A stretch of DNA of 51,133 bases from the NCBI GenBank assembly GCA_017452785.1, contig JAFTLT010000015.1, forward strand, positions 1 through 51,133. The letters run 5' to 3'. The notes under the pieces were generated by a model. That model was not told where the DNA came from, did not search any database, and saw only the letters and a list, made by a program, of their open reading frames with translations. Positions 5,834 to 14,223 of the stretch are shown one piece after another (the stretch's first letter is position 1; each line of letters opens with the position of its first letter). The stretch comes from Clostridia bacterium. Lineage in GTDB: Bacteria; Bacillota; Clostridia; Oscillospirales; Acutalibacteraceae. The position numbers and the translations under genes were made by a program.

Positions 5834-8260
5834 TTATTTCTCTTTTTTGAAGCCGCCGATTATCTTTTTAAAGCCGCCCTTTGTGCCGTTGCAAAGGTCA
5901 AGAATTCCGTCAACGCTCTTTTGAGGAACAATGCCGCCGGTGAAGCCGCTGAAGGAGCGAAGGGGCATATCCTTGATTGACTCTGTAATCATGGCAGGGT
6001 TTTCTGCACCGAGAGCAACGATCTTTGCACCGCCGCAAAGAGCACCGTAAAGGAACTTGCCGAAGGGGCTGACAGCAACATGGGTAACTGAGCAGTTGAT
6101 ATCAAGCTCACCCTTTTTATATTTGCTGTTATTGGGAAGGTCTCTGCCGAGAACCTCACGGAACTGCTTATCGGGGATAGTTGCCATTGAGTCAACGGTG
6201 TAGTAGATGGGAGCTGTCTTTGTGTAATCGGGCACCTCTGCATCAGGCTTTGCAGTTTCAACCTCAACTGCCTCGTAAAGACGGCTGTCTCTTGAAGATG
6301 CCGCAACAATGATTTTATATGTGCCGCTTTCAGCGTGCCAATCGCAGATGTTTACGTTATAATAGCTGAAGGCTCTTTCATCAAGCTCAATTGAAACTCT
6401 CTTTTCTTCGCCTACTTTAAGATAAACCTTTTTGAAGCCCTTAAGCTCTCTGTCAGCTTTATAAATCTTGCTTTCGGGGGGGCAAACATAAACCTGAGCA
6501 ACCTCTGCACCTGAGGTTTCGCCAACATTTTTAAGTGTGAATGAAACGGTGAGAGTCTCGCCCTCTTTTATATTCTTCTTTGAAAGCTCAATGTCCTTAT
6601 ACTCAAACTTGGTGTAGGAAAGTCCGTGACCGAAGGGGTACTGAACTGCCTTTTTAGCCTTGTCAAAGAAACGGTAGCCAACATAGATGCTCTCTCTGTA
6701 TTCAACTGTTCTGGGACCCATGGGGAAGTATTTTGCAACAACATTATCCTCGTTGTTGAAGGGGAAGGTTTCAGCCAGCTTGCCGCTGGGATTGACTCTG
6801 CCGTAGATAAGGTCATAAGCTGCCTCGCCACCTGCCTGACCGCCGAGATAAAGGTTGAGTATTGCTTTTACCTTGCACTCCCATGCATCCATTTTGATAG
6901 GTGAACCGCAGGAAAGCACAACGATAAGGTTATCATTGACCTTTGCAAGCTCATCAACAAGTATATTATGGCTCTTAGGTATATTAATATGCTTTCTGTC
7001 AAAGCCTTCACTCTCGAAATCATCTGTAAGGCCGATGAAAACAAGAACTGCATCCTTACCCTTTGCAACCTTGACAGCTTCGTCAATAAGCTTTTTGCTG
7101 TAGCCGTCACCCTTAAGAGAGTAACCGGGAGCGTAAGCAAAGGATTGACCCTCATTTCTCATAGCCTCTGTGAAAGCAACTGTTTTCGGTGGATTGATAT
7201 GGCTTGAGCCTGCACCCTGATAGCGGAGATTTTTAGCAAGTGCACCGATTACGGCAACTCTCTGCTTTGGCTTTAAGGGCAGGGCATTGTCATTGTTTTT
7301 TAGCAGAACTGCTGATTCGGCAGCAGCTTTTCTTGCCAACTTGTGATGCGCTTTGAAATCAGGCTTATAGCCTTTGCCTTCATTCTCTTTACATTCAAAA
7401 GCGAACTTAATCATTCTCAGAGCAATCTTGTCAAGGTCTTCTTCTTTAAGGGTACCGTTTTTCACTGCGGCAATAATGTGCTTGTCGTTCATGCCGTTGT
7501 TGCCGGGCATTTCAAGGTCAAGACCTGCTTTAACGCCTGCAACTCTGTTGTTAACTGCGCCCCAGTCTGAAACGACTATGCCTTTATATCCCCATTCGCC
7601 TCTGAGAACATCTGTGAGCATTCTCTTATTGTCACTGAGATATTCGCCGCCGAGTCTGTTATAGCTGCACATAACTGTGGTGGGTTGCTCTTTTTTTACT
7701 ATGTATTCAAAGGGAGCGAGATAAATTTCACGAAGAGCTCTTTCGTCAACAACGCTGTCGATGCTCATTCTGATATGCTCCTGATTGTTGGCGCAGAAAT
7801 GCTTCAGGCTTACGCCTACGCCTTCTTTCTGAACACCGTGAACAAAGGCTGCGCCCATATGACCTGCATGATAGGGGTCCTCTGAAATATACTCAAAGTT
7901 TCTGCCGCAAAGAGGGCTTCTTTTAATGTTGACACCGGGGCCGAGAACTGTTGTGACCTGATAAGCCTTTGCTTCATCTGCAATGGCTGCGCCGATTTCA
8001 GTGAGAAGGTCAGGGTCCCATGAGCTGGCAGTTGTAACTGCAGTGGGGAAGCAGGTGGCTGTTTCAGCCTTCTGCATAATATTGGTGCCTGCTGTCTGCA
8101 TTTCTTTTCTCAGACCGTGAGGGCCGTCACTCATCCACACTGAGGGGATGCCGACACGGGCAATGGGTTTGGTTTTCCAGAAGGTAAGACCCGAACAAAG
8201 AGAAGCCTTTTCTTCAAGAGTGAGCTGTTCGAGAATTTCCTGATAGTTTCTTTCTGCCAT
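5834..8260 (-). CDS. Glycoside hydrolase family 3, beta-glucosidase type
   Basis: 808 residues from the ATG at 8260 (MAERNYQEIL), which has AAAGGAG upstream; a longer reading adds 10 residues. No signal peptide, so probably cytoplasmic, hydrolysing imported beta-glucosides or oligosaccharides. Order of parts: GH3 N-terminal TIM barrel with SDGPHG (44-49), KHF (153-155) and the nucleophile Asp232 in VVSDWGAV; the C-terminal alpha/beta sandwich (NNDNALPLKP onward); then an Fn3-like domain (LKNVGETSGAEVAQVYV). A ~110-residue C-terminal extension (NSKYKKGELDINCS to the Lys-rich end) is outside the usual GH3 core. Substrate not readable; gut relatives act on cello-, xylo- or glycoside substrates. 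Confidence 0.93.
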   Translation of the reverse strand: MAERNYQEILEQLTLEEKASLCSGLTFWKTKPIARVGIPSVWMSDGPHGLRKEMQTAGTNIMQKAETATCFPTAVTTASSWDPDLLTEIGAAIADEAKAYQVTTVLGPGVNIKRSPLCGRNFEYISEDPYHAGHMGAAFVHGVQKEGVGVSLKHFCANNQEHIRMSIDSVVDERALREIYLAPFEYIVKKEQPTTVMCSYNRLGGEYLSDNKRMLTDVLRGEWGYKGIVVSDWGAVNNRVAGVKAGLDLEMPGNNGMNDKHIIAAVKNGTLKEEDLDKIALRMIKFAFECKENEGKGYKPDFKAHHKLARKAAAESAVLLKNNDNALPLKPKQRVAVIGALAKNLRYQGAGSSHINPPKTVAFTEAMRNEGQSFAYAPGYSLKGDGYSKKLIDEAVKVAKGKDAVLVFIGLTDDFESEGFDRKHINIPKSHNILVDELAKVNDNLIVVLSCGSPIKMDAWECKVKAILNLYLGGQAGGEAAYDLIYGRVNPSGKLAETFPFNNEDNVVAKYFPMGPRTVEYRESIYVGYRFFDKAKKAVQYPFGHGLSYTKFEYKDIELSKKNIKEGETLTVSFTLKNVGETSGAEVAQVYVCPPESKIYKADRELKGFKKVYLKVGEEKRVSIELDERAFSYYNVNICDWHAESGTYKIIVAASSRDSRLYEAVEVETAKPDAEVPDYTKTAPIYYTVDSMATIPDKQFREVLGRDLPNNSKYKKGELDINCSVTHVAVSPFGKFLYGALCGGAKIVALGAENPAMITESIKDMPLRSFSGFTGGIVPQKSVDGILDLCNGTKGGFKKIIGGFKKEK

Positions 8261-8418
8261 AATATCTTTCTCCTTTACATATAGTTTCATTTATAAGTTG
8301 AATTTAAGCCTTTATAATACAATAACAAAAATCGATAAAAATTTCAATAGAAAATATACTAAAATATGGTCTGTATGTGTTAAAATAAGGGGAGAAAATG
8401 AATTTTATCTTACATTTA

Positions 8419-8470
8419 TTGACAAAAACATATTAGTGGAATATCATAAAAAAGCTGAAAGCTTTTTTTA
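8419..8470 (+). promoter_or_regulatory. Promoter followed by an early hairpin with T run
   Basis: TTGACA (8419-8424), 17 bp, TATCAT (8442-8447). Immediately downstream AAAAAGCT-GAA-AGCTTTTT (about 8450-8468) forms an AT-rich hairpin with a T run inside the FHA operon leader. It may be a weak attenuator or only a fortuitous palindrome. Confidence 0.5.
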
Positions 8471-8502
8471 ATTAGGAATGAGGAATTATACCGGAGGTAG
8501 AA

Positions 8503-9414
8503 ATGGAATTTATCACATCAATTTCAAGAATAGTCCTGCCCATTATTACGGCAGTGCTTCTTATAAAATGTATACTTACCTTATGGCTTGGGCATCCCAA
8601 AGAGAAGACCTACGGCTATATAACCGATATGCTCAGCGGTGAAAGGTATGCCCTTAATATGTGGGAAACCTCAATCGGCAGAGGTGCAGCCTGCGATATA
8701 AATGTCAGCTATGACAGCATTTCACGTGTGCAGGCAGTTATCACAAGGCGCATTGACGGCTGGTATATCTATGACACCCTCTCTAAGGCAGGCAACAAGG
8801 TTAACGGTGAAAAAATAAACAAAAAGCAGACTATTGAAAACGGCGATATTATCACTATGGGCAAGGTGCGCTTTCGTTTTGAAATAGCTGATGACCCTGT
8901 TATAAGAGTTGGTAAGCAAAAGAAAAAGGCTGCTAAAAAGGCAGCAGAAGCTAAGATGCCGGCACAAAAAGCTCCTCAGGCACCCACTTCATCGGGTACG
9001 CAGGCAAGACCCGTGAGAACCTCTCCTCAGCCTGCTGCCACACCGCACAGAGCAAAACGCCCTGACAGCTACACGGTCGAAACACCTAAGACTCAAAGAA
9101 AGAATGTGAGGCGCATAACCCAGAACTGCCTTGTAAATAAGGACACAGGTGAAATTTTCATTCTTTGCGGCAATGAGGTTAAAATAGGCACGGGCAGACG
9201 CTGTGACATCAGGCTCACAAGCAAGCACGCTGCAAAGCTCCACGCTGCCGTAGTGCTTTATGAGGACGGTTGGGCAATTGAAGACGCAGGCACGGGCAAA
9301 ACACTTCTCAACGGCAAGCGTGTAACTGCACCGCAGCTTCTGTTTGACGGTGACATAATAGCTCTTGCCGATGAAAGACTTTATTTCGTTGTTAAAACAA
9401 AAACTGTATCGTAA
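8503..9414 (+). CDS. Membrane-anchored double-FHA protein
   Basis: 303 residues. One N-terminal membrane helix (about 9-28), FHA domain 1 (about 52-130, with IGRGAACDINV and SKAGNKVNG), an Ala/Pro/Lys-rich linker, then FHA domain 2 (about 220-300, with IGTGRRCDIRL, KLHAAV and LLNGKRV). FHA domains bind phosphothreonine. In domain 1 the usual SR.HA motif reads SRVQAV, lacking the His, so only domain 2 looks canonical. It is the first gene of a FHA-SEDS-PBP operon, like the actinobacterial and clostridial loci where Ser/Thr kinase signalling controls peptidoglycan synthesis. No kinase gene is in the window. Probably scaffolds or regulates the two downstream enzymes. Confidence 0.88.
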   Translation: MEFITSISRIVLPIITAVLLIKCILTLWLGHPKEKTYGYITDMLSGERYALNMWETSIGRGAACDINVSYDSISRVQAVITRRIDGWYIYDTLSKAGNKVNGEKINKKQTIENGDIITMGKVRFRFEIADDPVIRVGKQKKKAAKKAAEAKMPAQKAPQAPTSSGTQARPVRTSPQPAATPHRAKRPDSYTVETPKTQRKNVRRITQNCLVNKDTGEIFILCGNEVKIGTGRRCDIRLTSKHAAKLHAAVVLYEDGWAIEDAGTGKTLLNGKRVTAPQLLFDGDIIALADERLYFVVKTKTVS

Positions 9415-9428
9415 AGGAGGGATATATC

Positions 9429-10715
9429 TTGCAGACTCAGAATCCGAGAAAAAACATAAGCAGAGGCGATAAGGTCAGACGAAAATATAAATATGTTGAC
9501 AGAAGCTTCATTCTGTTTTTGCTCACATCATTTCAGGTTATATCCTTCACACCCGTGATTTTCGGCGGAGAAGCTGTCGATTACAATGTGGCAGGTCTGC
9601 TGCTTGGCTATATCCTTTTTGAATGGATTTATGTCGGTTTTATGAGAGCAGTGGTCAAAAAGGTCAATTTCGAGCTTGAATTCATAGCCTTCTTTTTAAG
9701 CGGTATAGGACTTTGCCTTCAGGCAAGCGTTGAGCCGTCAGGCATGCTCAAGCAGCTCATAACCGTAATTGGCGGTGTTGTTGTCTATGATATACTTTTG
9801 TGGTTTATTATGGATGTTAAAAGAGTTATGTTTGTCAGAACACCGCTTGCAGTTTTTGCCCTGCTTTTCCTTGCAGGCTCATTTGTTTATATCAGGCAGT
9901 TTGTGGGCGCAATAAACGGCGCATATAACTGGCTTGCCTTCAAGGGCTTTTCAATTCAGCCCTCGGAATTTGTGAAAATAGCCTTCATCTTTGTTGGTGC
10001 GGCAACGCTCGATAAACTGGTTACAGCTAAGAATATCTATATGTATGTTCTGTTTTCAATGGGATGCATAGGTGTGCTTTTCCTTATGAAGGATTTCGGC
10101 ACGGCACTTATTTTCTTCTTTACATTTATAGTTATATCCTTTATGCGCTCAGGCGATCTGCGCACAATTATCTTCATCTGTGCGGCGGCACTTATAGGTG
10201 CAGTGCTCATAATTTACTTCAGACCCCACGTTGCTGCCCGCTTTGCAGCCTACAGACACGTGTGGGAGGATGTTTACGGTGCAGGCTATCAGCAGACACG
10301 AGTGCTTATCTATGCTGTTTCAGGCGGACTTTTTGGTCTTGGTGTAGGCAACGGAGCACTTCGCAATGTTTATGCGGCAACAACTGACCTTGTGTTCGGC
10401 CTTATCTGTGAGGAAATGGGCATATTTATTGCCTTCTCGGTTGTGCTCGCTTTTGCATTTATTGCAATTTATGCGGTTATCAGCTCAAAGAGTGCACCCT
10501 CAACCTTTTATTCAATTGCCGCCTGCTCGGCTTCGGCCATGCTGCTTTTCCAGATTTGTCTGAATATTTTCGGCATAACGGACTTGCTTCCCTTAACGGG
10601 TGTAACTCTGCCCTTTGTCAGTCAGGGTGGCTCAAGCATGATATGCTCATGGGCTCTCTTTGCCTTTATCAAGTCGGCAGATATAAGAGCCTATCCCACG
10701 CTCTATAAAACATAA
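9429..10715 (+). CDS. SEDS-family peptidoglycan glycosyltransferase (FtsW/RodA)
   Basis: 428 residues with about ten membrane helices. SEDS proteins polymerise lipid II into glycan strands together with a class B PBP. Signature segments: NWLAFKGFSIQPSEFVKIAF (~167-186), the catalytic Asp222 in MKDFGTAL, and LPLTGVTLPFVSQGGSSM near the C-terminus. The start is the TTG at 9429, preceded by AAAGGAGG; no better ATG fits. It begins 14 bp after the FHA gene and ends 12 bp before the PBP gene, so the enzyme pair is co-expressed. Whether it serves elongation or division cannot be told from sequence alone; the PbpA-like partner favours a RodA/PbpA type pair. Confidence 0.93.
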   Translation: MQTQNPRKNISRGDKVRRKYKYVDRSFILFLLTSFQVISFTPVIFGGEAVDYNVAGLLLGYILFEWIYVGFMRAVVKKVNFELEFIAFFLSGIGLCLQASVEPSGMLKQLITVIGGVVVYDILLWFIMDVKRVMFVRTPLAVFALLFLAGSFVYIRQFVGAINGAYNWLAFKGFSIQPSEFVKIAFIFVGAATLDKLVTAKNIYMYVLFSMGCIGVLFLMKDFGTALIFFFTFIVISFMRSGDLRTIIFICAAALIGAVLIIYFRPHVAARFAAYRHVWEDVYGAGYQQTRVLIYAVSGGLFGLGVGNGALRNVYAATTDLVFGLICEEMGIFIAFSVVLAFAFIAIYAVISSKSAPSTFYSIAACSASAMLLFQICLNIFGITDLLPLTGVTLPFVSQGGSSMICSWALFAFIKSADIRAYPTLYKT

Positions 10716-10727
10716 GGAGGCGATGAA

Positions 10728-12098
10728 GTGAGAAACACAACCAAAAGAACATATATCATAATTTTCCTCATTGTCGCTTTCTTTGCCGGTCTGGGCATTA
10801 TGCTTTATTCCTTTGTTTCAGACGGTGACACTTGGGTGGCAAACAGAGCTAACGCACTCATTTATAAGGGCGGTGAGCTGACAGTTGCAGGCACTATTTA
10901 TGACAGTGACGGCGAAATTCTCGTTTCCACAGAAAACGGTAAGAGAAAATATAACAGCAACTATAATAAGCGTCTTTCCACTCTGCACGTTGTGGGTGAC
11001 TCGGCAGGGTACATTGCCACAGGGGTGCAGACCCTTTATCGTTCAAATCTTATCGGCTATAATTTTATTGACGGCGTTTATAAGACCCTTTCAAGTGATG
11101 AGGGCGTGGATATAAAGCTGACAATTGATGCTGATGTGTGTGCTGAGGCTTACAGTGCCATGGCAGGCAAAAAAGGTACCGTTATAGTCTATAACTATGA
11201 AACGGGTGAGGTTATATGCATGGTGTCTGCGCCAACCTATGACCCGAATAACAAACCGGCCGACATAAATACCAACACTTCGGGCAAATATGACGGCATA
11301 TATATGAACAGAGCAATTTCGGGTGTTTTCACTCCAGGCTCAACCTTTAAGGTGGTTACAGCCATATGTGCCATTGAAAATATCCCTGACATTTATTCGA
11401 GAAAATTCAAGTGTACGGGTAAGAAAACCTTCGGCAGCGGCGATGTTATCTGCAACGGCGTGCACGGAACGCTCACCTTTGAAAGAGCACTTAATGTTTC
11501 TTGCAACAGCGTTTTTTCAGAGCTTGCCAACGAAGTGGGAAAGGATAAGCTGACAGAAACCGTCAGAGCTTTAGGCTTCGGAAAAAATGTGACCATAAGC
11601 AAGGCTAAAACGGTACGCAGCACCTTTGATGTAAGCGAAAGCACCAAGCTCGACTTAGGCTGGGCAGGCATAGGCCAATATACAACCCTTGTGAACCCCT
11701 CACAGATGCTGATGTTTATGGGTGCAATTGCCAATGGCGGCAAGGCTATGGTTCCCTACATTGTTGAGGAGTCCTCTGAAATAGTTGACAGCAAAAATAA
11801 GGTTAACACCAATATTAAGCTCAGTGCTGAAACTGCCGATAAAGTGAAAAAACTCCTTCGCTCAAATGTGAAAAACTACTATAGTGATAACAAATTCCCC
11901 GGCCTTGAAATGTGCGGAAAGACAGGCTCGGCAGAGGTTTCAAACGGCAAAAGCCACGCATGGTTTGTAGGCTTCAGCCAAAAAGCAAACTTCCCCTATG
12001 CTATAGTTGTCTGCCTTGAAAACGGCGGTCTCGGCTACACTCATGCTATTCCTGTTGCAAACAAGGTTATGCAAAAAGTTTTAAAGGAAGTATCCTGA
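10728..12098 (+). CDS. Class B penicillin-binding protein (PbpA-like transpeptidase)
   Basis: 456 residues, start GTG at 10728 with AAGGAGG 7 bp upstream. One N-terminal membrane helix (about 8-28), a short pedestal domain (AGTIYDSDGEIL), then the transpeptidase domain. All three active-site motifs are present: STFK (Ser205), SCN (258-260) and KTG (398-400). It crosslinks peptidoglycan outside the membrane using the strands made by the SEDS partner encoded just upstream. The short pedestal matches PbpA/FtsI-type proteins of Gram-positive FHA-SEDS-PBP operons rather than long PBP2. Firm as a class B PBP. Confidence 0.93.
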   Translation: MRNTTKRTYIIIFLIVAFFAGLGIMLYSFVSDGDTWVANRANALIYKGGELTVAGTIYDSDGEILVSTENGKRKYNSNYNKRLSTLHVVGDSAGYIATGVQTLYRSNLIGYNFIDGVYKTLSSDEGVDIKLTIDADVCAEAYSAMAGKKGTVIVYNYETGEVICMVSAPTYDPNNKPADINTNTSGKYDGIYMNRAISGVFTPGSTFKVVTAICAIENIPDIYSRKFKCTGKKTFGSGDVICNGVHGTLTFERALNVSCNSVFSELANEVGKDKLTETVRALGFGKNVTISKAKTVRSTFDVSESTKLDLGWAGIGQYTTLVNPSQMLMFMGAIANGGKAMVPYIVEESSEIVDSKNKVNTNIKLSAETADKVKKLLRSNVKNYYSDNKFPGLEMCGKTGSAEVSNGKSHAWFVGFSQKANFPYAIVVCLENGGLGYTHAIPVANKVMQKVLKEVS

Positions 12099-12104
12099 TT
12101 AAAG

Positions 12105-12133
12105 TTGACTTTTTATGGCAATAATGATAAAGT
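12105..12133 (+). promoter_or_regulatory. Rubrerythrin promoter
   Basis: TTGACT (12105-12110), 17 bp, TAAAGT (12128-12133), about 58 bp before the rubrerythrin start. It overlaps the end of the PBP operon. Confidence 0.55.
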
Positions 12134-12190
12134 AATAATAGTCCTAAAGGGCTCAGAATAAATAATTTTTAACACATGGAGGAAACTATT

Positions 12191-12724
12191 ATGGATCTTA
12201 AAGGCACAAAAACCGAACAGAATCTTCTTGAAGCATTCGCAGGTGAATCTCAGGCAAGAAACAAATACACATACTTTGCTTCAAAGGCAAAGAAGGAAGG
12301 CTATCAGCAGATTGCCGCTATTTTTGAGCAGACAGCAAACAACGAAAAAGAGCACGCTAAAATGTGGTTCAAGCTCCTTGGCGGTTTAGGCGACACAGCA
12401 GAAAACCTTGCAGCAGCTGCAGCAGGCGAAAATTATGAGTGGACAGATATGTATGACCGTATGGCTCAGGAGGCTGAAGAAGAAGGCTTCACAGAAATTG
12501 CAGCAAAATTCAGAATGGTTGCTGAAATTGAAAAAAGCCACGAAGAAAGATACCGTGCACTTCTTAATAATGTTGAAATGCAGGCTGTTTTTGCAAAGAG
12601 CGAAGAGACCATGTGGGAATGCCGTAACTGCGGTCACCTTGTAATGGGCAAGAAGGCTCCCGAAGTTTGCCCTGTTTGTGCACATCCTCAGAGCTATTTT
12701 GAAGTACGCAAGGAAAATTATTAA
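12191..12724 (+). CDS. Rubrerythrin
   Basis: 177 residues. Non-haem iron peroxidase that reduces hydrogen peroxide in the cytoplasm of anaerobes. The ferritin-like four-helix domain carries Glu19 and two ExxH motifs (Glu52-His55 and Glu114-His117) for the di-iron site. A C-terminal rubredoxin domain has Cys144, Cys147, Cys160 and Cys163 ([16 protein letters not shown]) for the FeS4 centre. The start is the ATG at 12191, because the upstream in-frame ATG lies within the GGAGGAA ribosome binding site. Monocistronic, with its own promoter and a terminator hairpin downstream. Confidence 0.97.
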   Translation: MDLKGTKTEQNLLEAFAGESQARNKYTYFASKAKKEGYQQIAAIFEQTANNEKEHAKMWFKLLGGLGDTAENLAAAAAGENYEWTDMYDRMAQEAEEEGFTEIAAKFRMVAEIEKSHEERYRALLNNVEMQAVFAKSEETMWECRNCGHLVMGKKAPEVCPVCAHPQSYFEVRKENY

Positions 12725-12750
12725 GCATCAACGCGTTTTTGATTCCTTTT

Positions 12751-12789
12751 CCGCAGCAGGAAGAAGAATGCCTGTCCGGCGAGGACAAA
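12751..12789 (+). repeat. Dispersed repeat (TGTCC-GGCGA-GGACA family), copy 2
   Basis: This 39-bp segment matches 40060-40098 at 34 of 39 positions by eye. Two of the five differences (T to C and A to G in the arms TGTCC/GGACA versus TGCCC/GGGCA) compensate each other, so the hairpin is conserved. Confidence 0.65.
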
Positions 12790-12820
12790 GAAAATGCAAA
12801 GTATAAAATGAAAAAATGTG

Positions 12821-12846
12821 GTCGCAGTGAAAACTGCGGCTATTTT
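12821..12846 (+). terminator. Terminator downstream of rubrerythrin
   Basis: GTCGCAGT pairs with ACTGCGGC (one G.T) around GAAA, followed by TATTTTAATTT. Confidence 0.6.
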
Positions 12847-12849
12847 AAT

Positions 12850-13310
12850 TTGGTGGTTGTATAGTAATAAGAGGAGAGTGTTGCTATATGGTTCCTTTGG
12901 GCGTTATGTATCAGTTTTGTTTCCGCTCATGCTGCGGGGGCACTTCCTTTGTCCTGAACGACAAAGGAAGCAAAACGCTCTTTTTTGTTGACGGTAGTTT
13001 ATCGCATTTTGGCAGGTCATAGTCCGCCTCCAACTGCAAACTTACCGAAGCGCCTTGGCTTGTGGGATTTATCAAACATACATCAATGACTGCCTCTATC
13101 GCTTTTTATAAAATCTCTACCCGCCTGCGTTTGCAGTTTCCGCAGCGGGAAAGTTTCACTGACGATTTTTGTTAGTATTATAAAGAAGCAGGCAGGTGCC
13201 ACTATTATAAAAAGCAGTTTCACTGATAAGATGAAACTGCTTGATTTTTTATACTTTGGGACTTCATCCCAAACCCTGCAAACTTTTGAAAAAGGTTGAC
13301 AAAACTTTGA
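12850..13310. other. 460-bp non-coding stretch with several strong hairpins
   Basis: No credible gene on either strand. It contains a perfect 11-bp hairpin CTTCCTTTGTC/GACAAAGGAAG (12943-12970) and a GC-rich section with inverted segments around 13110-13150 (CCCGCCTGCG, GCAGCGGG). A perfect terminator AAGCAGTTTCA/TGAAACTGCTT plus T run lies at 13212-13250. The last ~55 bp (CTTTGGGACTTCATCCC onward) look like a further palindromic intergenic repeat. It may encode an unrecognised structured RNA or be an assembly of dispersed repeats; I could not match it to tmRNA, RNase P, SRP or 6S RNA. Confidence 0.45.
13212..13250 (+). terminator. Strong intrinsic terminator
   Basis: Perfect 11-bp stem AAGCAGTTTCA/TGAAACTGCTT with a 9-nt loop, then GATTTTTTAT. 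No coding gene on the plus strand precedes it closely, which hints at a transcript from the non-coding stretch. Confidence 0.75.
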
Positions 13311-13979
13311 TCATTTCTTTGCTTCAAGTCTGTAAATCGGCTGACCTAAATCTGAAAATCTCTTCTCATACTCGGTGACTATATTGCCCTCAAAGCTGCT
13401 GTTATGCAGGTCGAGGGACACATTCTCAATTTTATATCCTGCCGCTGAAAATTCTTCAATGGAAAACTCAAAGAAGTGCATATTGTCGGTCTTCTGATGG
13501 ATTTCGCCGTTTTCGATCAGCAGCTTTTGATATAGGCAGAGAAAATCTCTGTGGGTGAGTCTGTGCTTTGCGTACCTTGCCTTGGGATAAGGGCAGGAGA
13601 AATTGAGATAAATAAGCTCAATGCTGTTTTCGGGAATATATTTCGGCAAATATTCGGCTGCACCGCAAATAAAACGCACATTTTCAAGGCCTATGCTCTG
13701 AGCCTTTTCCACTGCACCGACAATAACATTCTTTATCTTTTCAACAGCAATGAAGTTTATATCGGGGTGCCTTTGAGCCAGCTCAAAAATGAACTGCCCC
13801 TTGCCACAGCCGATTTCCATTCTCACGGGATTATTGTTGCCGAAAATCTCTTTATAGTCAAAAAGCTCTTTTTCTTCTATAGCCTTGTTGAAGTCTCTTT
13901 CTTCGCTTTTTGTTTCTAAGATATAGCTGCTGACAGCATCAATTCTTTCATCGAGATATTTCTTTTTTCTCATTCTCAT
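13311..13979 (-). CDS. trmB: tRNA (guanine-N7-)-methyltransferase
   Basis: 222 residues. Methylates N7 of G46 in the variable loop of tRNAs using S-adenosylmethionine. The SAM-binding motif is MEIGCGKGQFIFELA, followed by FIAVEKIKNV and FICGAAEYLP. The central catalytic/tRNA segment reads NFSCPYPKARYAKHRLTH, where most relatives have a DPWPK motif; Asp is Cys here and Trp is Tyr. The rest of the family is intact, including the C-terminal EGNIVTEYEKRF block, so the identification stands. Start ATG 13979 with AAGAGGT upstream; a perfect TTGACA-N17-TATAAT promoter precedes it. Monocistronic. Confidence 0.93.
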   Translation of the reverse strand: MRMRKKKYLDERIDAVSSYILETKSEERDFNKAIEEKELFDYKEIFGNNNPVRMEIGCGKGQFIFELAQRHPDINFIAVEKIKNVIVGAVEKAQSIGLENVRFICGAAEYLPKYIPENSIELIYLNFSCPYPKARYAKHRLTHRDFLCLYQKLLIENGEIHQKTDNMHFFEFSIEEFSAAGYKIENVSLDLHNSSFEGNIVTEYEKRFSDLGQPIYRLEAKK

Positions 13980-14015
13980 TTTGTGTACCTCTTAAGTCTT
14001 TTCTGCATTTTATCT

Positions 14016-14044
14016 ATTATAATACTACGAGGGCTTTTTGTCAA
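14016..14044 (-). promoter_or_regulatory. trmB promoter
   Basis: Minus-strand TTGACA (14044-14039) and TATAAT (14021-14016), spacer 17 bp. Confidence 0.8.
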
Positions 14045-14139
14045 AAGTTTTGTTGTTAATTTTCCGTTCAAAATAGACAAAAAAAGTGTTGCATTGTTGT
14101 GCATTAAAACTATTTTTTTGCGGATAACAGTAATGATTA

Positions 14140-14169
14140 TTGACATTTTCGTCATATAAATTGTATAAT
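14140..14169 (+). promoter_or_regulatory. Promoter of the DUF2804/GH5 region
   Basis: TTGACA (14140-14145), 18 bp, TATAAT (14164-14169), 55 bp before the DUF2804 gene. Confidence 0.8.
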
Positions 14170-14223
14170 CTTCTTGGAGATTTTTGAGAAGGTAAAATAT
14201 TAGGAAGAGGAGAAAAATTAAAT

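Noticed and set aside
12850-13250. tmRNA, RNase P RNA, SRP RNA or 6S RNA
   Set aside because: None of the conserved cores of these RNAs could be found in this stretch.
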